A DNA stretch of 64,000 nucleotides from Myxococcales bacterium (lineage in GTDB: Bacteria; Myxococcota_A; Polyangia; Polyangiales; Ga0077539). Below, piece by piece: positions 27,289 through 35,640 of this stretch. The DNA is taken from positions 1 to 64,000 of the forward strand of contig JAAFIF010000041.1 of NCBI GenBank assembly GCA_013298625.1, read 5' to 3'. The notes beneath the pieces are model-generated. The model was not told the origin of the DNA and searched no databases. It saw only the letters and a list, made by a program, of their open reading frames with translations. Both the position numbers and the translations under genes were made by a program. Position 1 is the stretch's first letter; each line of letters starts with the position of its first letter.

Positions 27289-28026
27289 TCAGCGCGCGGG
27301 CGTCGCGCAGTGGTCGTTCTGCGCGATGAAGATGTGCCTCGGGCCGAACCAGCCCATGCGGTCGAGGGACTTCGCGCCCTCGACGAGGGACAAGAGCGCG
27401 ACCGAGAGCCCCAACACCACCCGCGCGCGCGCGACCCAACGGGCGTTCTGCACGCCGCGCAGGCGCGCAGAGAGCCAGGCGAGAGAGAGCAGGGCGGGCG
27501 CTGTTCCGAGGCCGAAGGCGAGCATGGTGAGCGCGCCGGTGGGGGCCGAGCCCGAGCTCGCCGCGAGCGCGAGCGCGGCGTAGACCATCCCGCACGGGAC
27601 GAGGGACCAGAGCAGCCCGAGCGTCAGCGACGCGCTCGCGGTCGGCGCGCGCAGCAGCGATTTGACCCGCGGAGACACCTTCGCGAACAAGCCCTGCACC
27701 GCGGGCTCGGCCGACGAGAACACCCTCCACACCCCAGCGGTCTGCAGGCCCACCAGCACGCCGAGCAGCGCGACGATCACCCGCACGCCCCACTGCGCGT
27801 TGGACGGAGCCACGGAGCTCAGCGCTCCGCCGAGGCCGCCGGCGGCGAGGCCGACCAGCGCGTAGCCGCTCACGCGACCGACGAGAAAGAGCGCGTGCGT
27901 CCGCGCGCGGGTCCCGGGCGTGCACGCCGCGTCGAGCGTGCAGGTGACCGAGCCGCACATCGCGAGGCAGTGCCCCGAGGCGGCGAGTCCAGCGGCGAAT
28001 GCAGCGGCGAGTTGAAGGGCGCTCAC
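27289..28026 (-). CDS. SafE/TauE-family membrane protein of the cbb3 assembly cluster
   Basis: 245 residues, about six membrane helices. The conserved GHCLAMCG motif near the N-terminus (residues 18-25) is typical of the SafE-like proteins found with cbb3 oxidase genes and thought to help copper handling or maturation. It follows ccoG by 27 bases on the same strand. The C-terminal tail is soluble and contains His/Cys (HIFIAQNDHCATP). A separate ccoH (FixH) gene is not visible. Confidence 0.75.
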   Translation of the reverse strand: MSALQLAAAFAAGLAASGHCLAMCGSVTCTLDAACTPGTRARTHALFLVGRVSGYALVGLAAGGLGGALSSVAPSNAQWGVRVIVALLGVLVGLQTAGVWRVFSSAEPAVQGLFAKVSPRVKSLLRAPTASASLTLGLLWSLVPCGMVYAALALAASSGSAPTGALTMLAFGLGTAPALLSLAWLSARLRGVQNARWVARARVVLGLSVALLSLVEGAKSLDRMGWFGPRHIFIAQNDHCATPAR

Positions 28027-28053
28027 GACGAGGTCACCGTCACAGAGTTGGGC

Positions 28054-29454
28054 TCAGCGCATCGGCGCGAGGCACGGAGCGGTCACCGTGAGGGTCTCCT
28101 TCTCGGGGGCCCCCTCGCGACGAACGCGCAATTGCGCAGCGAAATCACCGGCAGGATTGCCGCGGGTCGAGATGACGAACACCGGCGCGCGCGCGTCGGC
28201 GAACGCCGCCAGCGACACGCGCGTGAGGGGGACGACGAAGCGCACGCCGGGCTTCTCGATGGGCTCGACGAGGTACACCGCGGTCTCGGCGCGCTTGTTC
28301 ACGAGGTGCAGCTCGAACGCGTTGCGAACGGTCGTGCCCTCGAGCGTGTACGGCGGACCTTGCACGCGCAGGACGTTGGCGGCGAAGTCCTTGCGATTGC
28401 GAAAGGCGATGCTGCCCGCGGTCGCGAGCACCAGGCCGATCGCCAGATAGAAGAACACGCGCCCGCGCAAGATGCGCTTCTTCTCGCCCGTGAGCCCGTG
28501 AAGCGAGTCGTAGCGGACGAGCCCGCGCGGTCGCTCGAGCTTGTCCATCACCTCGTCGCAGGCGTCGATGCAAGCCGTGCATCCAATGCAGTCGAATTGC
28601 GCGCCGTTGCGGATGTCGATGCCCGTCGGGCACACGACCACGCAGCGCTTGCAGTCGACGCAGTCGCCGACGGCGGTGGGGTTCTTCTGCTTGTCCGTGG
28701 CCTTGCCGCGGGGCTCGCCGCGCTTGGCGTCGTAGCCGACCGTGAGCGAGTCTTTGTCCGTGAGGACGGACTGCAGGCGGCCGTACGGGCAGACGATCAA
28801 GCAGGTCTGCTCGCGAAACCACGCGAAGTTGAAGTAGATGACGCCGGTGAAGCCCGCGGACCAGAGGAAGGTCGTCGGGGCCGAGCTCGGTCCGCGAGGA
28901 ATAAACCTCGCGAGCTGCGTGGGCGGGACGAAGAAGCTCACCACCGCGTGCGCGACGAACGCCGCGGCGATGAACCACAGGATGTGCACAATCACCCGCT
29001 TCACCGTGAGCATCACGGGGGGATTGGGGTCTGCGTCCTGCGCGAGGCGCTTGGCTGCAGAGCCCAGGACGAGGCGCTCGATCGGGCGAAAGAGCCCTTC
29101 GAGAAACACCGTCTGGGGGCAGGTCCAGCCGCACCACATGCGGCCCGCGAGCGCGGTGACCGTGACCAGCGTCCACGCGATGGAGATCAGGACGAAGAAG
29201 AGCATCGCGCCGTCTTGCGCGTTGAACGTCCCGCCGAAGATGAAGAAGCGGCGCGCTGCGATGTCGAGCAGGACCGCAGGGTTGCCGTTGATCTTGATCC
29301 ACGGCAACGAGAGCATGAACGCGACGAGGGCGTAGAAGAGCGCCTTGCGCGCGGTGTTGAAGCGACCGTGCACGTCCGCGGGGTGAATCACTCGGCGCGA
29401 GCCGTCGTGGCGGAGTGCTCCGCTCGTTTCGAGAACCGGAAGTCGGCGAGCCAT
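28054..29454 (-). CDS. ccoG: Cytochrome cbb3 assembly protein CcoG (RdxA/FixG)
   Basis: 466 residues from ATG 29454, with AAGGAG about 13 bases before it. Polytopic membrane protein with a cytoplasmic dicluster: CVDCKRCVVVCPTGIDIRNG followed by CIGCTACIDACDEV gives two Cx2Cx2Cx3C [4Fe-4S] motifs. The GWTCPQTVFLE motif in the membrane part is diagnostic of the FixG family. A C-terminal Ig-like domain lies in the periplasm. CcoG helps reduce Cu(II) during assembly of cbb3 oxidase. The upstream frame continues but lacks features. A sigma-54-like motif lies at 29511-29526. Confidence 0.93.
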   Translation of the reverse strand: MARRLPVLETSGALRHDGSRRVIHPADVHGRFNTARKALFYALVAFMLSLPWIKINGNPAVLLDIAARRFFIFGGTFNAQDGAMLFFVLISIAWTLVTVTALAGRMWCGWTCPQTVFLEGLFRPIERLVLGSAAKRLAQDADPNPPVMLTVKRVIVHILWFIAAAFVAHAVVSFFVPPTQLARFIPRGPSSAPTTFLWSAGFTGVIYFNFAWFREQTCLIVCPYGRLQSVLTDKDSLTVGYDAKRGEPRGKATDKQKNPTAVGDCVDCKRCVVVCPTGIDIRNGAQFDCIGCTACIDACDEVMDKLERPRGLVRYDSLHGLTGEKKRILRGRVFFYLAIGLVLATAGSIAFRNRKDFAANVLRVQGPPYTLEGTTVRNAFELHLVNKRAETAVYLVEPIEKPGVRFVVPLTRVSLAAFADARAPVFVISTRGNPAGDFAAQLRVRREGAPEKETLTVTAPCLAPMR

Positions 29455-29510
29455 CGCCTGTGTGCTCCTTGGAGATCGATCTGCGCGAGGCGCGCAGCGA
29501 GGTTTGTTTG

Positions 29511-29526
29511 TGCAGAGAACGTACCG
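29511..29526 (-). promoter_or_regulatory. Candidate sigma-54 promoter of ccoG-safE
   Basis: Minus-strand CGGTACGTTCTCTGCA. GG and GC are at the correct spacing; three other positions differ from consensus. It sits in the 228-base gap between ccoP and ccoG and would give a 46-base leader containing AAGGAG. Confidence 0.45.
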
Positions 29527-29682
29527 ATGCGCCGAGGCCGCGCAGAAAAGAGCGCTTCCTCGACGCACAGCGCGCCCGCAGCTCGTGAGAGCCCGGGCGC
29601 GTCGAAAACGATTCAGGTTTTGTCTACGCAGCGTTTGCGCCGCTCTGTGAGTGAGCCAGCGAGCGCTGCGAGACGAGCGCGG

Positions 29683-30297
29683 TCAGGACTCTGGGGTCCC
29701 TTGCGCGGCGCGACCACCGGCGACGTTGGTGTTGCGGATGGTGAGCAAGAACGCCGTGATGGCTTGGACGCGATCGGCGCCGAGCTGGGCGCCCCACGCG
29801 GGCATTCCCTTGTTGAGCACGCCGTTGCTGACGGTGCGGTAGATCACGTCCGCCGCGCCGCCGTGGATCCACGAGTTGTCCGTGAGGTTCGGACCGATGC
29901 CGCCGCCGCCGTTGGCCGCGTGGCAAGCCACGCAGTTGGTGGTGAAGGCGGTGCGTCCCTGCGCGACGATGTTCGCGTCGCGCGAGAGCGTGGTGAGCAT
30001 CGCGGGGGTCACAGATCCCGACGCGCGAGCGCGAGCGGCCTCTGCGGCCCACACGGGCTGCATCTCTCGCTCGTACGCGGCGACAGAGCCTTCGCCGCCG
30101 AGCATCTGGTAGTGAAAGAAGTAGCCGACGCCGAAGATGATCGCTCCGTAGAACGTGATCAACCACCAGTTGGGCAGTCGGTTGTCGTACTCCTCGATGT
30201 CGTCGACAGCATGCACGACGGTGTCGGCCGGCGTGTTGGCGCCAACGCCCGTCGCGATGTGTGCGTGCTTCGAGGAAGCGGCGCTGTCACTGGACAT
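29683..30297 (-). CDS. ccoP: Short monohaem CcoP subunit of cbb3 oxidase
   Basis: 204 residues. One membrane helix (about 44-64) and one periplasmic cytochrome c domain: haem site C122-VAC-H126, with M165 in NKGMPAWG as likely axial ligand. Classical CcoP has about 300 residues and two CxxCH sites; here the second is absent. It overlaps ccoQ by 11 bases. In the complex it passes electrons to CcoO. A frameshift is not suspected because the domain is intact and ends cleanly. Confidence 0.9.
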   Translation of the reverse strand: MSSDSAASSKHAHIATGVGANTPADTVVHAVDDIEEYDNRLPNWWLITFYGAIIFGVGYFFHYQMLGGEGSVAAYEREMQPVWAAEAARARASGSVTPAMLTTLSRDANIVAQGRTAFTTNCVACHAANGGGGIGPNLTDNSWIHGGAADVIYRTVSNGVLNKGMPAWGAQLGADRVQAITAFLLTIRNTNVAGGRAAQGTPES

Positions 30298-30493
30298 TGC
30301 GGACCTCCTGGATTGCGTCGTGTGAAGCGAGGGGCGCGCCGTCCTCGAGCGGCAGGGCCGCCATGGGATCGAACGCGCTCTTGCTCTTGGTCATGAAGCG
30401 AAACACCACCGCGACGAAGACGGCGAAGAAGAACACCAGCGAGACGAGGGGCATGATGAGCAGAGGGCTCTCGCGAAACATTTGTGCGTACAC
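30287..30493 (-). CDS. ccoQ: CcoQ-like small membrane subunit
   Basis: 68 residues with one hydrophobic helix (MPLVSLVFFFAVFVAVVFRF) and a polar tail. Position between ccoO and ccoP, size and the single helix fit CcoQ, which stabilises the cbb3 complex. Its end overlaps the ccoP start by 11 bases. Sequence alone is too short for certainty. Confidence 0.85.
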   Translation of the reverse strand: MYAQMFRESPLLIMPLVSLVFFFAVFVAVVFRFMTKSKSAFDPMAALPLEDGAPLASHDAIQEVRNVQ

Positions 30494-30508
30494 GATCGTC
30501 CTCCTCTC

Positions 30509-32890
30509 TCAGCGGCTCGCCACGGCGGCGTTGCTGTTGCTGTTGTTGTCGTTCTGAGCGACCGGCGGCGGGTTGGCGACGCCGATGCGCTGCAGGTACG
30601 CGACGAGCGCGATGAGCTGGCTGTTCTCTTGCGCCTCGACGCCCTGCTCGCGCAGGTCGCGGACGATGGCCTGGGCCATGGCGCGCGCTTCGTTGGGCGC
30701 GTTGGTGATCTGCGCGTCCGTGTAGGGCACGCCCACCGTGCGCATCGCGGACATCGTCGCGGAGGTGCGAGCGAAGTCGACGGTGCTCGTGCGGAGGTGC
30801 GCGTACGGCGGCATGATCGAGCCAGGCGAAGTGGCGCGCGGGTCGATCATGTGGCGGTAGTGCCAGAGGTTCGGGTACTTGCCGCCTTCGCGAGCGAGGT
30901 CAGGACCGGTTCGCTTCGATCCCCACTGGAAGGGGTGGTCGTACATCGAGTCGAGGATGGTCGAGCGCTCGCCGTAGCGCTGCGTCTCCCAGCGAAACGG
31001 ACGGATCATCTGCGAGTGGCACACGTAGCAGCCCTCGGAGATGTAGACGTCGCGACCTGCGAGCTCGAGGGCGCGCAGCGGCGCGGGCGCCGTCGTCACG
31101 CGGGGGTCCGAAGGCTTCTTCACGATGATCGGAACGAGCTCGACGATGCCGCCGATGAGCACGCCGATCGTCGTGAACGCGGTGAAGGCCAAGGGGCGGC
31201 CTTCGAGCAAGCGGTGCCAGCTGGCGCCGCCCGCTCCGCGAGAGACCTGCATCAAGATCGCGCCCACGATGGCGATGCCAAACGCGAGCCCGACGGTGAA
31301 GACGCCGGCCATGCCGTCGACGAAGGCGACCGTCCCGATCAGGGCCATCACGACGGCCGTGAGGATCACGGGCATGCCGAAGACGACCTGCGTCCAGCGA
31401 ACGTTCGAGGGGGCTTCCTTCGTGAAGGTGACCTCGGTGGTGACCGCCGCGAACTTACCGGCGCGAGCGGTCATGACGAGGTTCCACGCCATGACGATCA
31501 TGCCCGCGAGGTAGAGCGTTCCGCCGAGCAGACGCGCCCAGTACATGCTCTGGATCGCGACCGTGGTCTCGACGAAGTTCGGGTACTGCAGCGCGCCGTT
31601 GGAGGTGAGCGCGCGCCACATGAGTCCCTGCGTCACGCCGCTGGCCCACATCGAGAGGGCGTAGATCAAGATGCCGAACGTGCCCATGTAGAAGTGCGCG
31701 TCCGCGGCCTTCTGCGAGTGCAGCTTGGTCCCGTACATCCTCGGGATCAGCCAGTAGAACATGCCGGCGGCCATGAAGCCGTTCCACCCGAGCGCGCCCG
31801 AGTGCACGTGGCCGATGATCCAGTCCGTGTAGTGCGCGAGGCCCGACACGCTCTTGATCGAGAGCAGCGGTCCTTCGAACGTGGCCATGCCGTAGAACGT
31901 CACGCCCGCTGCGAAGAACTTCAGCACGGGGTCCGTGCGCAGCTTGTCCCAGCCGCCGCGCAGCGTGAGCAAGCCGTTGATCATGCCGCCCCACGAGGGC
32001 GCCCAGAGCATGACCGAGAAGATCATTCCGAGCGTCTGCGCCCAGTCCGGAAGGGACGTGTAGAGCAAGTGGTGGGGGCCGGCCCAGATGTACATGAACA
32101 CCAGGGCCCAGAAGTGCACGATGGACAGTCGGTACGAGTACACCGGACGTCCCGAAGCCTTCGGGACGAAGTAGTACATGATGCCGAGGATCGGGGTCGT
32201 GAGGAAGAACGCGACCGCGTTGTGGCCGTACCACCACTGCACCAGCGCGTCCTGCGCTCCGCCGAACACCGAGTAGCTCTTCAGCAGGCCCGTCGGGATC
32301 GCGAGCGAGTTGACGATGTGGAGCATCGCCACGGTGATGATCGTGGAGATGTAGAACCACAGCGCGACGTACAGGTGCTTCTCGCGACGGATCGCGAGGG
32401 TCCAGAAGAAGTTGACCGCGAAGACCACCCAGATGAGCGCGATCGCGATGTCGATCGGCCACTCGAGCTCCGCGTACTCCTTGCCCGCCGTGATGCCGAG
32501 CGGCAGCGTGACGACGGCGCTCACGATGATGAGCTGCCACCCCCAGAAATGGATCTTCGAGAGCATGTCGCTCGCGAGCCGCGCTTTGCACAAGCGCTGC
32601 GTCGAGTAGTACACGCCGGCGAACATCATGTTGCCCACGAACGCAAAGATCACTGCGTTGGTGTGCAACGGTCGGAGCCGCCCAAACGTGGCGAAGAACG
32701 CGAAGTTCGCAGGCCACCAGGCGAGCTGGAGAGCGACGATCACCCCGAGCAGCATCCCAACGACGCCGAAGAGGACCGAGGCCCACATGAAGTTGCGGAC
32801 GATTGCGTCGTTGTATTCAACGCGCTCCGTCTCGACGACCTCGGTTTCAGCCGAGGCACCGCCGCCGTCCATTCGCAGCACTCCTTTCAT
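30509..32890 (-). CDS. ccoNO: CcoN-CcoO fusion, catalytic and cytochrome c subunits of cbb3 oxidase
   Basis: 793 residues. Residues about 25-480 are CcoN, the haem-copper subunit that reduces O2: H76 and H361/H363 are haem ligands, H223, H273 and H274 the Cu-B ligands, and Y251 in YSYRL fits the cross-linked Tyr. Two further helices (about 500-550) bridge to CcoO, whose haem c motif CYVCH is at 621-625 (SEGCYVCHSQMIRPF). CcoN and CcoO are normally separate proteins; here no stop separates them. The product is a high-affinity terminal oxidase for low oxygen. Confidence 0.95.
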   Translation of the reverse strand: MKGVLRMDGGGASAETEVVETERVEYNDAIVRNFMWASVLFGVVGMLLGVIVALQLAWWPANFAFFATFGRLRPLHTNAVIFAFVGNMMFAGVYYSTQRLCKARLASDMLSKIHFWGWQLIIVSAVVTLPLGITAGKEYAELEWPIDIAIALIWVVFAVNFFWTLAIRREKHLYVALWFYISTIITVAMLHIVNSLAIPTGLLKSYSVFGGAQDALVQWWYGHNAVAFFLTTPILGIMYYFVPKASGRPVYSYRLSIVHFWALVFMYIWAGPHHLLYTSLPDWAQTLGMIFSVMLWAPSWGGMINGLLTLRGGWDKLRTDPVLKFFAAGVTFYGMATFEGPLLSIKSVSGLAHYTDWIIGHVHSGALGWNGFMAAGMFYWLIPRMYGTKLHSQKAADAHFYMGTFGILIYALSMWASGVTQGLMWRALTSNGALQYPNFVETTVAIQSMYWARLLGGTLYLAGMIVMAWNLVMTARAGKFAAVTTEVTFTKEAPSNVRWTQVVFGMPVILTAVVMALIGTVAFVDGMAGVFTVGLAFGIAIVGAILMQVSRGAGGASWHRLLEGRPLAFTAFTTIGVLIGGIVELVPIIVKKPSDPRVTTAPAPLRALELAGRDVYISEGCYVCHSQMIRPFRWETQRYGERSTILDSMYDHPFQWGSKRTGPDLAREGGKYPNLWHYRHMIDPRATSPGSIMPPYAHLRTSTVDFARTSATMSAMRTVGVPYTDAQITNAPNEARAMAQAIVRDLREQGVEAQENSQLIALVAYLQRIGVANPPPVAQNDNNSNSNAAVASR

Positions 32891-32905
32891 ACCTTCTGTT
32901 TCGAA

Positions 32906-33061
32906 TCAGTCACGCGTCTGCGAGTGGTCGTCCTCGAGAGGCAGCAGCGCGAGCCGATCCGCGTGCTCGGGCGTGCGCTTCTTCAGCATGTGGCCGAAGA
33001 GGAGCAGCATGCAGAACACGAGCATCAGGCTCACGAAGGCTTGAAGAACGATCACTTCCAT
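32906..33061 (-). CDS. ccoS: CcoS assembly protein
   Basis: 51 residues, starting at ATG 33061, which overlaps the end of ccoI by 10 bases. One N-terminal helix (VLQAFVSLMLVFCMLLLFGHM) and a short acidic tail (RLALLPLEDD) fit the CcoS/FixS family, small proteins needed to load haem and Cu-B into cbb3 oxidase. Its place between ccoI and ccoN supports this. Confidence 0.85.
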   Translation of the reverse strand: MEVIVLQAFVSLMLVFCMLLLFGHMLKKRTPEHADRLALLPLEDDHSQTRD

Positions 33062-35490
33062 GGCGCGTTGCTCCCGCCCAACTGCACCCAGGTCGCCAAG
33101 AGGAAGACCAACGTGCTGGCGGGCATGATCACGGCGCACAGCAGCGGGGACATCCCGCCTGCCAGGGCCAACGCCACCACCAGCACGTTGTAGGCCAGCG
33201 CAGCGGTTAGATTTCTCGCGTTGGTGCGCGCCAACATTCGCGCAGTTTTGAGCGCCGCGCGCACTGGATGCAGCCCCGCCGTCGTGAAGTAGAAGTCCGT
33301 TCGCGCGGGGAGGAAGGGTCGGTCGATCGCGGGCGTTCCCGCGCAGAACGCACGAGAAACTGCGGGCGCGTCGTTGACGCCGTCGCCCACAACCAGCGTG
33401 TCGCCGCGGTCGTGCGCCTCGACCCACTTCGCTTTGTCCTCCGGCGTGCACCCTCCGACCGCGCGCTCCTCGGCGATCCCGAGGGCGCATGCCGTGCGCT
33501 TCACGCGCAAAGGAGCGTCGCCGCTGAGCAGCCACACCTCGTAGCCCTCGGCCTCCAACGCCGCGACCTCGCGCTTGGCGTCCGGTCGCAGCACTTCGTC
33601 CGTGTTGACCTCAGAAAGGACAACGTTGTCCTTCGCGAACACCAGGACGCCTTCAGGGGATTGCTTCGCGCGCTCGGCGCCGAGCACCCAGTCGACGGAG
33701 CCGAGCTGATAGTGCGTCCCGTCGAGCAAGCGCACTTCGAGCCCCTTGCCCACGTGCTCGACCACGTCGAGCTTGCCGTCGAACACCGACGACTCACCGA
33801 CGCTCTTCGCGCGCTTCTCGAGCGCGCGGCGCACCGCCGTCGCACGCGGGTGACTCGAGCGCGCAACGAGGTTGAACAAGATGTTGCGCCCGCTGTCGTC
33901 GAGCGCCTCGATCGGCGCGACGTCGGTCACTTCGAGCGCGCCCGTCGTCACGGTCCCGGTCTTGTCGAACACCACGCGGCGCACCTTCGTCGCGCGATCG
34001 AGAAAGCCTGCGGTCCGCACGAAGAGCCCCACGCGGCGCAGCCCCGACTGCGCGATCTCGTAGCCCATCGGCGCGGCCAGGCCGAACGCGCACGGGCACG
34101 TCACCACCAGCACAGCGGTCACGACCTCGAGCGCGCGAGACAGCCCCGCGAAGTACCACCAGCCCGCGAGCCCCGCGGTCGCGAGGGTCAGCACGCCGAT
34201 CACGTACCAGCGCGCGAGCGTCTGCCACCACGGCGTCGAGCGCGCGAGGTCGTCGCGCACCGCGTTGCCCAAGAGCGCGCGCAGCGGAGACGCAGCGAAG
34301 TCCGTGCTCACCTCGAGCGTCATCGCGCGGCTGCCCGCGTTGAACGCGCCCGCAGGGACCATTTCGCCCTGCAAAACAGGCCGCGGAGCGCTCTCTCCCT
34401 GGATCCAGTCGAGCGAGACGCTCGCGTCGAGGTCGCGCAGCACCGCGTCGACGAGCACGGGCTCGCCCGGCGCGACGAGCACGCGATCGCCCTGCTTGAG
34501 CGCGCGGCACTCGATGATCTCGACCGAGTCCGCGTTGATCCTGCGCGCAGGGAGCTTCTCGACGCCGTCGTCCGCGAGCAGCATCTGACGATTGCGCTCG
34601 ATCGCGCGCTCTTGCATCCAGCGGCCGAAGAGCATCAGCGCGATGAAGACCGCGACGGTGTCGAAGTACGCCGCGCCGTCGACGCCCTTCAAGTGATGCA
34701 GCGCAGAGCCCGAGTACGCGGCGATGATCCCGAGCGCGATCGGGACGTCCAAGTGCAGGATTCCCTTGCGCAGCGCGGTCCAGGCCGAGCGAAAGAAGAC
34801 CGTTCCGCCGACGAGCACGCTGGCCGTGGACAGGCCGAAGGTGATCCAGCGAAACGCTACGTACGTCGGCCCTTCGCTCAGCCCGAGGTACAGCGGCAGC
34901 GCGAAGATCATCGCGTTCATCGCGAGCGCGACGCACACGCCGAGGCGCGCGACGAGCCCCGAGCGTCGAGGCAGCGCGCTGTCGCCGCTCTTCGCAGGGA
35001 GGCCGAAGCGATAGCCCAAGCGCCCCGCGGTCATCACGTACCCGCGCAGGTCGAAGCTCTTCTGCACGAGCATGCTCACGTGGCCGAGGCCAGGGTTGAG
35101 CTCGATGCGCAGCGCTCCTTCGGCGCGGCGAAAGAGCTCTTCGAGCAGCCACACGCAGGCCGAGCACTGGATGCCCTGCAGGTCGAGCGCGACCCGCTCG
35201 ATGCCCTTGGCGCTCTGGATGCGCGCTTCGATGGGCTCGATCCACGCGAGGTCCTTCGGCGCCTCGGCGCTGCGCGACGGAGCCACGCTGTCGCCGCCGC
35301 GCAGGTCGTAGTAGCGCTCGAGCCCTTCGTCTCGCAAAAGCGCAGCGACCGCGCCGCAGCCGTCGCAGCAGTACGGCGCGAGCTTGGGGTCGTCGATCAC
35401 GCCGCCGCAGTGCGCGCAGCGCGCGTCTGCAATGGAGACAGGCGCGAGCCGCGCGGGAGCAGGGCCAAGTGTCATCGGTGCAGATGCCAT
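33052..35490 (-). CDS. ccoI: CcoI copper-translocating P1B-type ATPase
   Basis: 812 residues. The family exports Cu(I) for the cbb3 active site. An N-terminal Cys cluster (CAHCGGVIDDP, then CCDGCG at 41-46) precedes an HMA domain with GIQCSAC (C109, C112). Eight-helix ATPase: CPC motif in VTCPCAFGLAAP, phosphorylation Asp in DKTGTVTTG, and VGDGVNDAP. ATG 35490 is used; ATG 35475 is an alternative that would give a more normal leader from the sigma-54-like promoter. First gene of the cco operon. Overlaps ccoS. Confidence 0.93.
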   Translation of the reverse strand: MASAPMTLGPAPARLAPVSIADARCAHCGGVIDDPKLAPYCCDGCGAVAALLRDEGLERYYDLRGGDSVAPSRSAEAPKDLAWIEPIEARIQSAKGIERVALDLQGIQCSACVWLLEELFRRAEGALRIELNPGLGHVSMLVQKSFDLRGYVMTAGRLGYRFGLPAKSGDSALPRRSGLVARLGVCVALAMNAMIFALPLYLGLSEGPTYVAFRWITFGLSTASVLVGGTVFFRSAWTALRKGILHLDVPIALGIIAAYSGSALHHLKGVDGAAYFDTVAVFIALMLFGRWMQERAIERNRQMLLADDGVEKLPARRINADSVEIIECRALKQGDRVLVAPGEPVLVDAVLRDLDASVSLDWIQGESAPRPVLQGEMVPAGAFNAGSRAMTLEVSTDFAASPLRALLGNAVRDDLARSTPWWQTLARWYVIGVLTLATAGLAGWWYFAGLSRALEVVTAVLVVTCPCAFGLAAPMGYEIAQSGLRRVGLFVRTAGFLDRATKVRRVVFDKTGTVTTGALEVTDVAPIEALDDSGRNILFNLVARSSHPRATAVRRALEKRAKSVGESSVFDGKLDVVEHVGKGLEVRLLDGTHYQLGSVDWVLGAERAKQSPEGVLVFAKDNVVLSEVNTDEVLRPDAKREVAALEAEGYEVWLLSGDAPLRVKRTACALGIAEERAVGGCTPEDKAKWVEAHDRGDTLVVGDGVNDAPAVSRAFCAGTPAIDRPFLPARTDFYFTTAGLHPVRAALKTARMLARTNARNLTAALAYNVLVVALALAGGMSPLLCAVIMPASTLVFLLATWVQLGGSNAPWK

Positions 35491-35509
35491 GGGGGCTGCC
35501 GCGCGGCAT

Positions 35510-35525
35510 CGCAACGATGGTGCCA
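35510..35525 (-). promoter_or_regulatory. Sigma-54 promoter of the cco operon
   Basis: Minus-strand TGGCACCATCGTTGCG. TGGCAC-N5-TTGC is an exact core match with the standard spacing, the best sigma-54 site in the window. Predicted start about 35499, 9 bases before ATG 35490 (24 before ATG 35475). No FNR-type TTGAT-N4-ATCAA box is visible nearby. Confidence 0.7.
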
Positions 35526-35576
35526 GCGACGATGACGCGCGAGTGCGTGCGCCGCGCGCGCAATGCGCGAACGAGC

Positions 35577-35593
35577 AGCGCAGCAGGTGCACA
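35577..35593. promoter_or_regulatory. Candidate enhancer site upstream of ccoI
   Basis: AGCGCA-GCAGG-TGCACA. The right half equals the right half of the palindrome at 22732-22748; the left half matches four of six bases. Centre about 86 bases upstream of the predicted cco start. Confidence 0.35.
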
Positions 35594-35640
35594 CAAACGC
35601 AGGAGTTGCACCGCGCACAACGGACGGTGCGCGAGCGCTC

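Noticed and set aside
29455..29682. FNR-type box between ccoP and ccoG
   Set aside because: No TTGAT-N4-ATCAA or near match is visible; the only structured signal there is the -24/-12 candidate.
27250..35535. Three long plus-strand open frames (about 27250-30396, 30482-33193, 33268-35535) opposite the cco genes
   Set aside because: They are shadows of the cco genes in a GC-rich code: Arg/His/Asp-rich translations with no motif, while the minus strand encodes clear oxidase subunits.
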